DNA of 64,000 nucleotides from CBDDEC01 sp965226785 (GTDB lineage: Bacteria; Chloroflexota; Dehalococcoidia; UBA2979). The stretch covers positions 248,001 through 312,000 of the forward strand of contig CBDDEC010000003.1 in NCBI GenBank assembly GCA_965226785.1, given 5' to 3'. Shown piece after piece: positions 51,202 through 62,960 of this stretch (the first letter of the stretch is position 1; the number at the start of each line of letters is the position of its first letter). Both the position numbers and the translations under genes were made by a program. The notes beneath the pieces are model-generated. The model was not told the origin of the DNA and did no database searches. It worked only from the letters and a program-made list of their open reading frames with translations.

Positions 51202-52257
51202 TCAGACCCGGATCGGGTCGACGCCGGGGAAGTGGACGAGAGACTTGAGCCCATCCATTTCCAGGCGCGCTCGATACGCTTCCGGAGCTCGCTCGATGTC
51301 ATAGCGATTCGTCACCAACTCCCCGATGTGCGGGACCGTGCGCAGCAGCGCGAGGGCCCTCCGGTACTGGTCGGTGGTGGCATTCTGTGAGCCAGTCAGG
51401 ACCACCTCCCCATAGTGCACAAAGTTGGGGTCGAAGGGGATCGGCTCGCCGTCGCGCGGGAAGCCTGCGAAGAGATTGACGATGCCCTGCGGGCGCGCCA
51501 GCTGGATCGCGTCGGGCACGAGGTCGGCAATGCCGACGGAGACGATCACCGCGTCCGCCCCGTAGCCGTCCGTGGCGTCCAGGACGTTGCCGCGGATGTC
51601 GTCGCGCCCCGGGTCGAGCACGAGGTCGGCGCCCCAGCGCTCGGCCACGGCGCGACGCAGGCCTTCCGGTTCGCTCACGATGATCGGCCCGGCGCCCAGC
51701 GCTCGGCCCATCAGCAGGTGCAGCAGGCCCATCGGTCCGGCGCCGATGATGACCATCGCGGTGCCGGCCTCGACACGGCAGAGTTCGAGTGAAGCGAGCA
51801 CGCAGGCTGCGGGCTCCGTGATCGCGGCGATGTCGAGGCTCAGGTCGTCCGGCACCCGCAGCACGTGGCCGTTCGTCACCAGCTCCTCCGGCACGAGCAA
51901 GTGCTCGGCGAAGCCGCCATCGAGGTCGTAACCGAGTGTTCGCCGGCTGATGCAGCGGTTGCGACGCCCGATGATGCAGAAGCGGCAAAAGCCACACGAC
52001 AGGATCGGGCAGAGTACGACGCGCTCACCCTCGTGAACGGCCGTCACCCCGTCGCCGACCTCGTCGATGACGCCAGCGATTTCGTGGCCGGGGATGACGC
52101 CCGGCTCGGCGTGCTTCTCACCGCGGTAGACACGGACATCAGAGGCGCAGAGTGAGGTCGCGGCGACGCTCAGCCGGATCTCGCCCGGCGCGACTTCGGG
52201 CGTCGGCCGGTCCTCGACCGTCACCAGACCGGGACGATGAAAAACGGTGGCGCGCAT
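51202..52257 (-). CDS. zinc-dependent medium-chain alcohol/sorbitol dehydrogenase
   Basis: 351 residues, MDR superfamily. GHEIAGVIDEVGDGV holds the zinc-ligand His/Glu. The structural zinc is bound by CPILSCGFCRFCIIGRRNRC. The cofactor loop is VIIGAGPMGLLHLL. The catalytic Cys lies in ATSLCASDV. Substrate uncertain; sorbitol- or threonine-dehydrogenase-like. Its stop is 4 bp before the RodZ-like start, although the two functions look unrelated. Confidence 0.9.
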   Translation of the reverse strand: MRATVFHRPGLVTVEDRPTPEVAPGEIRLSVAATSLCASDVRVYRGEKHAEPGVIPGHEIAGVIDEVGDGVTAVHEGERVVLCPILSCGFCRFCIIGRRNRCISRRTLGYDLDGGFAEHLLVPEELVTNGHVLRVPDDLSLDIAAITEPAACVLASLELCRVEAGTAMVIIGAGPMGLLHLLMGRALGAGPIIVSEPEGLRRAVAERWGADLVLDPGRDDIRGNVLDATDGYGADAVIVSVGIADLVPDAIQLARPQGIVNLFAGFPRDGEPIPFDPNFVHYGEVVLTGSQNATTDQYRRALALLRTVPHIGELVTNRYDIERAPEAYRARLEMDGLKSLVHFPGVDPIRV

Positions 52258-52433
52258 CAGCGGTCCCCTACAGACGACGATGCCGAACGTTCGAGGATCC
52301 GGTGTCCCGACCTGCCGCCGCTGACAGGCGCGCCGCGATCCGCCGGCAGCGTACCGCAGCCGAGCACCCCGCGGATCGCGCAGGACGACGGCCGAGCCTG
52401 CCTCGGCGGTTCGGGAGGACGCTGGTGGTGTTG

Positions 52434-52700
52434 CTAGCCGGCCTGCGAGGCCTTGAGTCCTCGCACGAGGCGGGACTTGCGCCGGGCAGCGTTGTTGGGG
52501 TGGATCACACCTCGGCGGGCGGCGCGATCGAGGGCAGACTGGGCGGCGCGGACGAGCTCTGCTGCGTCGTCGTCGCCGTGCTCGATGGCCAGGCGGGCGT
52601 CGCGGACGGCGCTGGTCGCGCGTGTGCGCACCGGGCGATTGCGATCCGCGCGGCGGGTGTTCTGCCGGATGCGCTTGCGCGCCTGGACGGTGTGGGCCAT
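52434..52700 (-). CDS. rpsT: 30S ribosomal protein S20
   Basis: 88 residues, basic and helical. ARKRIRQNTRRADRNRPVRT, ATSAVRDARLAIEHGD and GVIHPNNAARRKSRLVRGLK are the S20 pattern. RBS AAGGAGGGG before the ATG. It binds 16S rRNA helix 44/9 regions. It diverges from murJ. Confidence 0.95.
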   Translation of the reverse strand: MAHTVQARKRIRQNTRRADRNRPVRTRATSAVRDARLAIEHGDDDAAELVRAAQSALDRAARRGVIHPNNAARRKSRLVRGLKASQAG

Positions 52701-52836
52701 CGAGGTCGCCCCTCCTTGAGGCGGACAGAGATCGTAGCGCCGCGCATGAGGTGCGTCTATGCGTGTCGTCCGGCCCGCCGCCTCCTCTTCGGGGCTGTGC
52801 ATTGACCCGATAGGTGGGCGCGGCCAATGATGCGTT

Positions 52837-54537
52837 ATGGCCGACTCCGAGCCACGCCCGCCGGTCGAAGACGGGCCTCCGTCCGAGGAGGCTTCCGCCC
52901 CCGCCAACTCCCCGGACCGGCCACATCGAGCGCTCGGCCGCTTCCTGGCAGATGGCATCGGCGGCAGCTGGGTCGCGCGCTGGCAGACACGGTCGCTGGC
53001 CGGCGCGGCGGGCATCGTCGCGTTGGGCTTTATCGGCTCGAGGTTGCTTGGCCTCGTGCGCTCGGTCGCGATCGCGGACGCCTTCGGCACGGACCCGGAG
53101 CTGTCGGCCTACTGGGTCGCGTTTCGGCTACCCGACCTTGTCTTCCAGGTGCTGGCCGGCGCGACGCTGTCGGCGGCGTTCATCCCCGTGTTCAGCCGTG
53201 TGGCGGTGCGGCAGGGCGAAGAGGGGGCGTGGCGGCTCGCCTCGAGCGTGCTCAACCTCGTCTCGATCGCGACCGTCGTCCTCGCCGGACTGGCATTCCT
53301 GCTCGCACCCTGGATCGTGCCGCTGCTCGCCCCGGGCCTCGGCGAAGAGACCGGGCGCGAGGCGGAGCTGCAGGCGCAGGCGGTCGAGTTGACGCGCTTC
53401 ATGATGCTGTCGCCGCTGTTCTTCGGCATCAGCGGCATGCTGACGGGCATCCTCAACGCGCGCCAGCACTTCGTCGCGCCGGCGGTGGCGCCCATCATCT
53501 ACAACCTCTCGATCATCCTCAGCGCCGTCTTCCTGGCCGACCGCTGGGGCGTGCACGGCCTCGCCTGGGGCGTCGTGATCGGCTCGCTCGGGCACCTGTT
53601 GGTGCAGGTGCCGGCGCTCGCCGCGGCCGGCATGCGCTGGAAGCCGTCGTTCGAGTTCGCCTCGGAGGCGGTGCGCGATGTGTTGCGACTGATGGGACCG
53701 AGGGTGATCGGGCTGGCGGCGACCCAGATCAACTTCATCGTCGTCATTTTCTTCGCCTCGTTCATCTCGGACGAAGCGATCAGCGCCATGAACTACGCCT
53801 TCCTGATGATGATGCTCCCGGTCGGCGTCGTCGGCATGGCCATCTCGACAGCCGTGTTCCCGACGTTGTCGCAGCAGGCCGCGGCGTCCGAATTCGATGC
53901 GCTACGGCACTCCACGGCGCGGGCGCTGCGCACGATCCTGTTCCTCGCGATCCCGGCGTCCGTCGGCCTGCTCGTGCTGGCCGAACCGAGCGTGCGGCTG
54001 CTCTTCGAACGGGGGGCCTTCGGCGAGGCCTCAACGGACATCGTGGTCGGCGCGCTCATGCTGTATGCGATCGGCATCTTCGGCCACGCCGGGATCGAGA
54101 TCCTGAGTCGAGGCTTCTACGCCCTCTCTGACACCCGCACGCCTGTGATCGTCGCCGTCTCCGCGGTGGTGCTGAACATCGTCCTCAGCGCCGCCCTCGT
54201 GTCTCCGTTTGGCATCGAGGGGTTGGCGCTGGCCGCATCACTCACCGCGGGCATCGAGTTCTTCGTGCTCGTGCGTTTGCTGCAGACCCGGCTCGGTGGC
54301 TGGGACGAGATCGGCTTGCGCCTGCCGGTCACCCGCACGGTGCTCGCGGCCGCGGTGATGGTCGAGGTGATCGTGATCGTCCGCCTGCTCCTGGGCGAGT
54401 GGGGCGTCGAGGGCGCCACGTTCCTCGAGTCGCTGGCGTTGTTGGTGATCGCAGGCGGCCTCGGCGGGCTCAGCTACATCGGGGTGTCGTTCGTGATGAA
54501 TCGCGCCGAGGTGATGGCGGTGACCGGGCGCGGTTAG
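52837..54537 (+). CDS. murJ: lipid II flippase MurJ (MviN)
   Basis: 566 residues with about 14 membrane helices. IVALGFIGSRLLGLVRSVAI, DPELSAYWVAFRLPDLVFQV and LAGATLSAAFIPVFSR match MurJ motifs at the substrate groove. GILNARQHFVAPAVAPIIYN is the conserved helix 4-5 region. It moves lipid II across the membrane for peptidoglycan synthesis. The acidic N-terminal tail of about 45 residues is extra. Divergent from rpsT. Confidence 0.93.
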   Translation: MADSEPRPPVEDGPPSEEASAPANSPDRPHRALGRFLADGIGGSWVARWQTRSLAGAAGIVALGFIGSRLLGLVRSVAIADAFGTDPELSAYWVAFRLPDLVFQVLAGATLSAAFIPVFSRVAVRQGEEGAWRLASSVLNLVSIATVVLAGLAFLLAPWIVPLLAPGLGEETGREAELQAQAVELTRFMMLSPLFFGISGMLTGILNARQHFVAPAVAPIIYNLSIILSAVFLADRWGVHGLAWGVVIGSLGHLLVQVPALAAAGMRWKPSFEFASEAVRDVLRLMGPRVIGLAATQINFIVVIFFASFISDEAISAMNYAFLMMMLPVGVVGMAISTAVFPTLSQQAAASEFDALRHSTARALRTILFLAIPASVGLLVLAEPSVRLLFERGAFGEASTDIVVGALMLYAIGIFGHAGIEILSRGFYALSDTRTPVIVAVSAVVLNIVLSAALVSPFGIEGLALAASLTAGIEFFVLVRLLQTRLGGWDEIGLRLPVTRTVLAAAVMVEVIVIVRLLLGEWGVEGATFLESLALLVIAGGLGGLSYIGVSFVMNRAEVMAVTGRG

Positions 54538-54553
54538 GCGTTCGCGGACGCGG

Positions 54554-54559
54554 TATACT
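54554..54559 (+). promoter_or_regulatory. -10 box of the zinc-ribbon transcript
   Basis: TATACT sits 4 bp before the ATG at 54564. The -35 region is poor (CGGTTA at an 17-bp spacing). A start at or near A54564 would give a leaderless message for the 34-residue peptide. Confidence 0.4.
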
Positions 54560-54563
54560 GGGC

Positions 54564-54668
54564 ATGCCCCCAACCTCTACAAGGGAGCGAGTCGAGCGGA
54601 CGCACGTGCGTCCGCGCTGTCGCGTGTGCGGACGACAAGGGGCGCCGATCGAGCAGATCGAGGAGTAA
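54564..54668 (+). CDS. 34-residue CxxC peptide, possible leaderless leader ORF
   Basis: MPPTSTRERVERTHVRPR, then CRVCGRQGAPIEQIEE. A single CxxC recalls one knuckle of a zinc ribbon. There is no ribosome-binding site, but a -10 box ends four bases upstream. The stop is two bases before the next ATG, and its last codons supply that gene's ribosome-binding site (GAGGAG). A perfect palindrome GCGGACGCACGTGCGTCCGC (54596-54615) lies within it. It may be a coupled leader peptide or simply leader RNA. Confidence 0.4.
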   Translation: MPPTSTRERVERTHVRPRCRVCGRQGAPIEQIEE

Positions 54669-54670
54669 CC

Positions 54671-55315
54671 ATGGCTTTCACCGACCGCGAACTGACCTGT
54701 CGAGACTGCGGCAGCAGCTTCGTCTTCAGCGCCGGCGAGCAGGAATTCTACGCGGGCAAGGGCCTGCAGCACGACCCCGTGCGCTGCCCCTCGTGCCGCG
54801 CCCAGCGCAAGCTGATGCGCCCCGAGGACCGTGACGATTCACCGAACTACGGCGTCTACGTCTCGTGGGGCGGCCGCACGCCGCGGCAACTGCACGTCGC
54901 CACCTGCGCCCAGTGCGCGCAGACGACCGAGGTGCCGTTCGTCCCGCGCGGCGACCGGCCGGTGTACTGCAGCAACTGCTACAACGACGTGCGCTCGAAG
55001 CAGGAGGCACAGGAAACCGCCGAGGCAGAAGCCGCCGCAGCCCGCGTCGCCTTCGCCTCCGGTCGCCCCGACGTGGAGCTCGAGGGTGAGGGGCCGAGCG
55101 AGGCCGACGCGGAGGCCGCGGCCGCGGTCGCTGCCGTGGAGCTCGAGGGTGAGAGCCCGAGCGAGGCCGACGCGGAGGCCGCGGCCGCGGTCGCTGCCGT
55201 GAAGCTCGAGGGTGAGAGCCCGAGCGAGGTCGACGCGGAGACCGCGGCCACGGTCGCTGCCGTGGCGGAGTTCGTAGGCGAGGTCGTGAAGGACGACGAC
55301 GCGGACAAGACTTAG
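54671..55315 (+). CDS. zinc-ribbon protein with C-terminal tandem repeats
   Basis: 214 residues. Two zinc-binding units are visible: CRDCGSSFVFSAGEQEFYAG with CPSCRAQRK, and CAQCAQTTEVPFVPRGDRP with CSNC. The first resembles the probable-zinc-ribbon family with a GEQEFY signature. After residue 134 come three near-identical 21-residue acidic Ala/Glu-rich repeats, then a charged tail. RBS GAGGAG. The role is unknown; such proteins are often nucleic-acid or ribosome associated. Confidence 0.7.
   Translation: MAFTDRELTCRDCGSSFVFSAGEQEFYAGKGLQHDPVRCPSCRAQRKLMRPEDRDDSPNYGVYVSWGGRTPRQLHVATCAQCAQTTEVPFVPRGDRPVYCSNCYNDVRSKQEAQETAEAEAAAARVAFASGRPDVELEGEGPSEADAEAAAAVAAVELEGESPSEADAEAAAAVAAVKLEGESPSEVDAETAATVAAVAEFVGEVVKDDDADKT
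55073..55261 (+). repeat. three 63-bp in-frame coding repeats
   Basis: Units at 55073-55135, 55136-55198 and 55199-55261 encode V(E/K)LEGE(G/S)PSEADAEA followed by AAAVAA with a few changes in the last. The units are almost identical in DNA, which implies recent duplication. Confidence 0.9.
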
Positions 55316-55338
55316 CCGCGCGCCCTCGAGGGGGTGGC

Positions 55339-56232
55339 ATGAGCAAGGCTGACATCACACCGGAGCTGGTCGCCGGCCTGATCGCTGCCCAGTTCCCTCA
55401 ATGGGCGGACCTTCCGATCAGACCCGTCGAGGTGGACGGGCACGACAACACGACCTTCCACCTGGGCGACACGATGTCCGTGCGGCTTCCCAGCTCGGCC
55501 TCCTACGCGCCACAGGTGGAGAAGGAGCAGCGCTGGCTCCCGGCGCTGGCGGCTCAGCTTCCGCTGCCGATCCCGCAGCCGCTCGCGCAGGGAGAGCCCA
55601 CGGCCGAGTACCGGCTGCCCTGGTCGGTGTACCGCTGGCTGGATGGCAAACCTGCCACCCGCCAGCGCGTGGCGAACCTCGAAGACCTCGCCAGCGACCT
55701 CGCCGCGTTTCTGTCGGCGCTCTACCGCCTCGACGCTAGCGGCGGGCCGCGACCCGGCTTTCACAACTTCTTCCGCGGCGGCGACGTCGCGACGTACGAG
55801 CGCGAGACCCTCGACGCCCTCGACATCCTCGCAGGCGATGTCGACAGCGACGCGGCGCGGGACGTCTGGGCCGCAGCGAGAGCGGAGCGCTGGGAGGGCG
55901 ACGCGGTCTGGATCCATGGCGACGTCTTCCACAGCAATCTGCTGGTCGACACCGGCGGCCGGCTCTGCGCGGTGATCGACTTCGGTTGCGCCGCCGTCGG
56001 CGATCCGGCCTGCGACCTCACCTTCGCGTGGACGTTCCTCGCCGGCGACAGCCGCGAGGCGTTCCGCTCCGGGCTCGCCCTCGACGACGGCACGTGGGCA
56101 CGCGCCCGCGGCTGGGCGCTCTGGAAGGCCGCGATCATGCTCGCCGGCTTCTCAGACGGAAACCCGCGCGAGCAGGCCTACCACCGAGGCGTGATCGCAG
56201 AAGTGCTGGCGGAGCACGCCGCGCTGAGCTAG
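55339..56232 (+). CDS. aminoglycoside phosphotransferase-family kinase
   Basis: 297 residues, protein-kinase-like fold. The catalytic loop WIHGDVFHSNLLVD (near 190-203) holds the Brenner motif HGDxxxxN, and the metal Asp is in AVIDFGCAAVGDPACDLTFA. The group (APH/ChoK) includes antibiotic kinases and small-molecule kinases. The neighbours give no drug-resistance context, so a metabolic or macrolide-type substrate is equally possible. Confidence 0.85.
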   Translation: MSKADITPELVAGLIAAQFPQWADLPIRPVEVDGHDNTTFHLGDTMSVRLPSSASYAPQVEKEQRWLPALAAQLPLPIPQPLAQGEPTAEYRLPWSVYRWLDGKPATRQRVANLEDLASDLAAFLSALYRLDASGGPRPGFHNFFRGGDVATYERETLDALDILAGDVDSDAARDVWAAARAERWEGDAVWIHGDVFHSNLLVDTGGRLCAVIDFGCAAVGDPACDLTFAWTFLAGDSREAFRSGLALDDGTWARARGWALWKAAIMLAGFSDGNPREQAYHRGVIAEVLAEHAALS

Positions 56233-56325
56233 GCGACGGCGCTGCCCGAGCACTTGCCAACCCCAGAGCGAGCATCCACACTCGATGGTGACGCCGGGCG
56301 GTTTGCCGAGGGGTGCGCCGCCGTC

Positions 56326-56695
56326 AGAACGAATGGCTGAGACGGAGACGAGTAGCCCTGCGGCCTCGATGGCGGGAACGCCTCGACGGACCGCTCAGCG
56401 AACCCGGGACGGTGCGAGCCGGGTGCGTGCCACGCGGGGTGAACATCCCTCCCGAGCTGCCGACCGAACGGCGATGAGCCACGCAGGTTCCATCGTCGAG
56501 TAGGCCCGGCCGGAGCGCCCACCGTTACCAGGGGCAGCACGATCGGCATGACCTGCCGTCTTCGGACAGGCGTCGAAACAGGTCGAGATGCCCGCCGTGC
56601 GGAAGTGGCGCGACGCACACGACTCGGTCGGGTGCGCAGCGCAAAGCGGGTGGTACCGCGGGCAACAGCCCGTCCCGGTGGGGGCGGGCGTTTTT
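56326..56695 (+). promoter_or_regulatory. ileS: T-box riboswitch (tRNA-Ile) before ileS
   Basis: The T-box core AAAGCGGGTGGTACCGCG is at 56643-56660. It is followed by a nine-bp terminator GCCCGTCCC/GGGGCGGGC with a GTTTTT run (56668-56695), so control is by transcription termination. A stem I region begins near 56340 (GACGAGTAG, the S-turn consensus). A Stem I 3' strand near 56440 has GGGGTGAACATCCC, in which ATC (56445-56447) is a good isoleucine specifier codon. Uncharged tRNA-Ile should allow read-through into ileS. Confidence 0.9.
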
Positions 56696-56749
56696 GTGCC
56701 CGAGCCCCATGGCGGGGCCGGCGGACCGACCGGGAGACGGAGCAGCATC

Positions 56750-60031
<3,282 letters not shown>

Positions 60032-60044
60032 CCGGCGGTCGAAG

Positions 60045-61043
60045 TCAGCCGTTGCGGCGGCGGCGCTGGAGGCCGTTGGATGAAGCGCCCTCGGAGATGG
60101 GCGCAGCCAACGCGAGGCCACGCACCAGGTTCCAGAGTGAGCGCTTCCAGTCGCCCTCGCCCTCGCCCTCGTAGCCGTGGCGCGGCTCCTGGCGCAGTAC
60201 GTGGCCGGTCTCGGCCGCGACCTCGGCGCCGAAGATGAAGACGTTGGCGCTGAGGTAGACCCAGAACAGCAGCACAATCGCCGCGCCCAGTGTGCCGTAG
60301 AGCGAGAAGTCGTTGATGCTCGAGAGGTAGATGCCGAAGGCCCACTTCAGCCCCTCGAACCCAACGGCCGCCACGATCGCCCCGGGCACGGCGTGCTGCG
60401 GCTCCACCTCCTCGTTCGGCACGAGCCAGTAGAGGAAGAGGAACGTGAAGAACGAGAGGCCCAGGGAGATGGCGACCGCACCCAGGCCGAAGATCAGCGA
60501 GCCGGAGAGAAAGTCGAGCCGGCCGATCGTCGCGGTCTGAACGAACTGCCAGCTCGCGGTCGCGTACAGGCTGGCGACGAAGAGGATGCCGACCACCGCC
60601 AGGACCAGGTAGTCGACGAGCTTCGCCTGCAGCAACGGCCGCCCACGCTCGACGCGGTACGCCGCCTCGAGGGCGTTACGGATCGAGGCGGAGAGGGCGC
60701 TCGCGGTCCAGAGCAGGCCGATCAGTGCGACGACGGTGAGCGCCGCGCCGCCGTCGGCGAGATTGTTGAGCTGCTCCTCGAGCTCCATGTTCGTGATCGG
60801 CAGTGTGTCGATGAGACCGTTGAGCACATCCTGCTTCACGCCCTCGTTGCGCAGCACGATTCCGAAGATGGAGACCGTGACAACGATGATCGGCACCAGC
60901 GAGAGCAAGGCGAAGTAGGAGACGCCCGCCGCGAGCTGGGTGCCACGGTCCTCGGAGAAGCTGACGAGTGAGCGCGAGGTGACGATACGCACCGTGCGCC
61001 AGAACGGGCGCGTAGGCGGTGCGACGTCGCTACTCGCGGTCAT
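60045..61043 (-). CDS. YihY/BrkB-family membrane protein
   Basis: 332 residues with six or so membrane helices (QLAAGVSYFALLSLVPIIVV, TVVALIGLLWTASALSASIR, ISLGLSFFTFLFLYWLVPNE). VPGAIVAAVGFEGLKWAFGI and YGTLGAAIVLLFWVYLSANV are the BrkB/YihY signatures. The function is unknown; it was formerly thought to be RNase BN. Ends convergent with ileS and diverges from proB. Confidence 0.88.
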   Translation of the reverse strand: MTASSDVAPPTRPFWRTVRIVTSRSLVSFSEDRGTQLAAGVSYFALLSLVPIIVVTVSIFGIVLRNEGVKQDVLNGLIDTLPITNMELEEQLNNLADGGAALTVVALIGLLWTASALSASIRNALEAAYRVERGRPLLQAKLVDYLVLAVVGILFVASLYATASWQFVQTATIGRLDFLSGSLIFGLGAVAISLGLSFFTFLFLYWLVPNEEVEPQHAVPGAIVAAVGFEGLKWAFGIYLSSINDFSLYGTLGAAIVLLFWVYLSANVFIFGAEVAAETGHVLRQEPRHGYEGEGEGDWKRSLWNLVRGLALAAPISEGASSNGLQRRRRNG

Positions 61044-61158
61044 GCTGCGCCCCGATTGCTCCTCGCGTTGCCGCCAATCATGCTAGACGTGAGCCCCAGC
61101 AAGCGCGACGCCTGTGCCTCGGACGCCAGGCCCGCGCACGGATACGACAGAGACGCCT

Positions 61159-62319
61159 GTGACTGGCCAGCGCCTGACGCCGCAGCGGATGAAACACCGA
61201 CGCATCGTCGTCAAGGTCGGCTCGAACGTGCTCACCGCTGGCACGGACCGCCTCGACGTCGCAGCCATGGCGCACATCGCCGAACAGATCGCCGAGCTGC
61301 GCGGGCATGGCGCCGAGGTCATCCTCGTCACCTCCGGCTCCATTGCCGCCGGTCGCCACCGCCTGGGAGGCAACGGGAACGGAGAACGGCTGGCCCGCGA
61401 CGTGCAGCGCCGGCAGGTGTTGGCGGCGGTCGGGCAGAGCCGCGTGCTGGCGCTCTGGGACGAGCTGTTCGAGGCGCACGACATCGTGATCGCCCAGGCG
61501 CTGTTGACCCGCATCGACCTCGCGGAACGCCTCGGCTATCTCAACGCGCGGAACGTGTTGCTGGCGATGCTGGGCCTCGGCGTGGTGCCGGTGGTCAACG
61601 AGAACGACGTGGTCTCCGTCGAGGAGATCAGCGACTCGGTGATCGGCGACAACGACAACCTCTCGGCGCTCGTCGCCAACCTCGTCGACGCGGACCTGCT
61701 GTTGCTGCTCACCGACACCGCCGGGTTGTACAGCGCCGACCCCGCGCACGACCCAGACGCCGAGCTGATCGAGACCGTCGAGGCGATCGATGCGTCGATT
61801 GTCGCTGCCGCTGCCGGCACGCCGGGCCGCCACGGCACCGGCGGCATGTCGACGAAGGTCGAGGCAGCGCGCATCGCCACGCTGTCCGGCACGCACGTCG
61901 TGATCGCAGACGGCGCTGCGCGTGACGTGGTGCTGCGGGCCGCGGCCGACGAGACGGTCGGCACGCACTTTCTCCCGTCCGGCGACCGCACCGAGAGCCG
62001 CCGGCGCTACCTGCTGTCCGGCCTGCCCGTCCGCGGCCGCATCGTCGTCGACGCGGGCGCCGCGCGGGCGCTGCGGCAGCGTGGCACCTCGCTGCTCCCG
62101 GCGGGCGTGACCGGCTGCAGCGGCCGCTTCGAGCGTGGCGACGTGGTCCAGGTCGTGACGGACGACGGTGAAGCCGTTGCCAGCGGGATGACGAACTACG
62201 GCGCTGACGAGGTCCAGCGCATCCTGGGCAAGCACTCCGACCAGATCGCCGGCGTCCTCGGTTACGAGTTCGGCGAAGAGATCGTCCACCGCAACAACCT
62301 CGCGCTGACCGAGGGCTAG
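61159..62319 (+). CDS. proB: glutamate 5-kinase
   Basis: About 386 residues. RIVVKVGSNVLTAG, VILVTSGSIAAGRHRLG, PVVNENDVVSVEEI, GDNDNLSALVANLVDADLLL and GTGGMSTKVEAA are the amino-acid kinase motifs. A C-terminal PUA domain (GRIVVDAGAARALRQRGTSL) is present. First step of proline synthesis. Start is uncertain: the GTG at 61159 is used here; GTG 61114 and ATG 61189 are alternatives. Confidence 0.93.
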   Translation: MTGQRLTPQRMKHRRIVVKVGSNVLTAGTDRLDVAAMAHIAEQIAELRGHGAEVILVTSGSIAAGRHRLGGNGNGERLARDVQRRQVLAAVGQSRVLALWDELFEAHDIVIAQALLTRIDLAERLGYLNARNVLLAMLGLGVVPVVNENDVVSVEEISDSVIGDNDNLSALVANLVDADLLLLLTDTAGLYSADPAHDPDAELIETVEAIDASIVAAAAGTPGRHGTGGMSTKVEAARIATLSGTHVVIADGAARDVVLRAAADETVGTHFLPSGDRTESRRRYLLSGLPVRGRIVVDAGAARALRQRGTSLLPAGVTGCSGRFERGDVVQVVTDDGEAVASGMTNYGADEVQRILGKHSDQIAGVLGYEFGEEIVHRNNLALTEG

Positions 62320-62320
62320 C

Positions 62321-62911
62321 ATGCCGTCGCACCCGCGGCGCCCATTGCTCATCGTCGTCAACGGACCGCCCGCTGCGGGTAAGACGGCGCTCGCCGAACA
62401 CCTCGAACATGCGCTGCGCCTGCCCCATTTCGCCAAGGACCGGTTCAAGGAGACGCTCTACGAACTAGATGAGGGCGAGGACTGGCGCGCGCAGCTCGCG
62501 AACCGCGAGTTCAACCGACGGCTCGGGGCCGTCTCGATCCGGCTGATGTTCGAGGCTGCGGAGACCGTCCTCACCGCAGGCGAGTCGGTGATCATCGAGG
62601 CCAACCTGCTGCCCGACCTTGCTGGGCCGGACCTCGCAGCGATCGAGGAGCGCACCGGCTGCCGCCTGCTGCAGGTGTTCGTGACCGCCGAGGCGGAGAC
62701 GCTGATCGAGCGCTTCGTGACGCGCCAGCAGAGCGATGAACGGCACCTCGGTCACCGCCTCCAGGCAGTGGAGACGGACAACCTCGCCGGCCGCCTGCCC
62801 TGGCCGCCGCTCGCCATCGACGACACGCTCGAGGTCGACACGACCGACCTCGACGGCCTCGACTACGCCCCACTGCTGCGCCAGATCCGCGCGCGGCTCG
62901 CGGCCGGGTGA
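62321..62911 (+). CDS. P-loop ATP-binding kinase (zeta-toxin/chloramphenicol phosphotransferase-like)
   Basis: 196 residues. Walker A is NGPPAAGKTALAEHLEH (about 13-29), and FAKDRFKETLYE carries the acidic residue after strand 2. A lid-type Arg region follows (IERFVTRQQSDERH). The plan is that of small-molecule kinases of the AAA_33/zeta family. It lies one base after proB and before proA, splitting the proline pair, but no link to proline is evident. No antitoxin gene is adjacent, so a toxin role is unlikely. Confidence 0.75.
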   Translation: MPSHPRRPLLIVVNGPPAAGKTALAEHLEHALRLPHFAKDRFKETLYELDEGEDWRAQLANREFNRRLGAVSIRLMFEAAETVLTAGESVIIEANLLPDLAGPDLAAIEERTGCRLLQVFVTAEAETLIERFVTRQQSDERHLGHRLQAVETDNLAGRLPWPPLAIDDTLEVDTTDLDGLDYAPLLRQIRARLAAG

Positions 62912-62960
62912 ATGCCGACGCGCCACCACAAGCCGTCCCTGCGGTACGATCCTTCGCCTG

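Noticed and set aside
62321..62911. Zeta-type toxin of a toxin-antitoxin system
   Set aside because: The P-loop kinase has no adjacent antitoxin and is embedded between proB and proA; a metabolic kinase is more likely.
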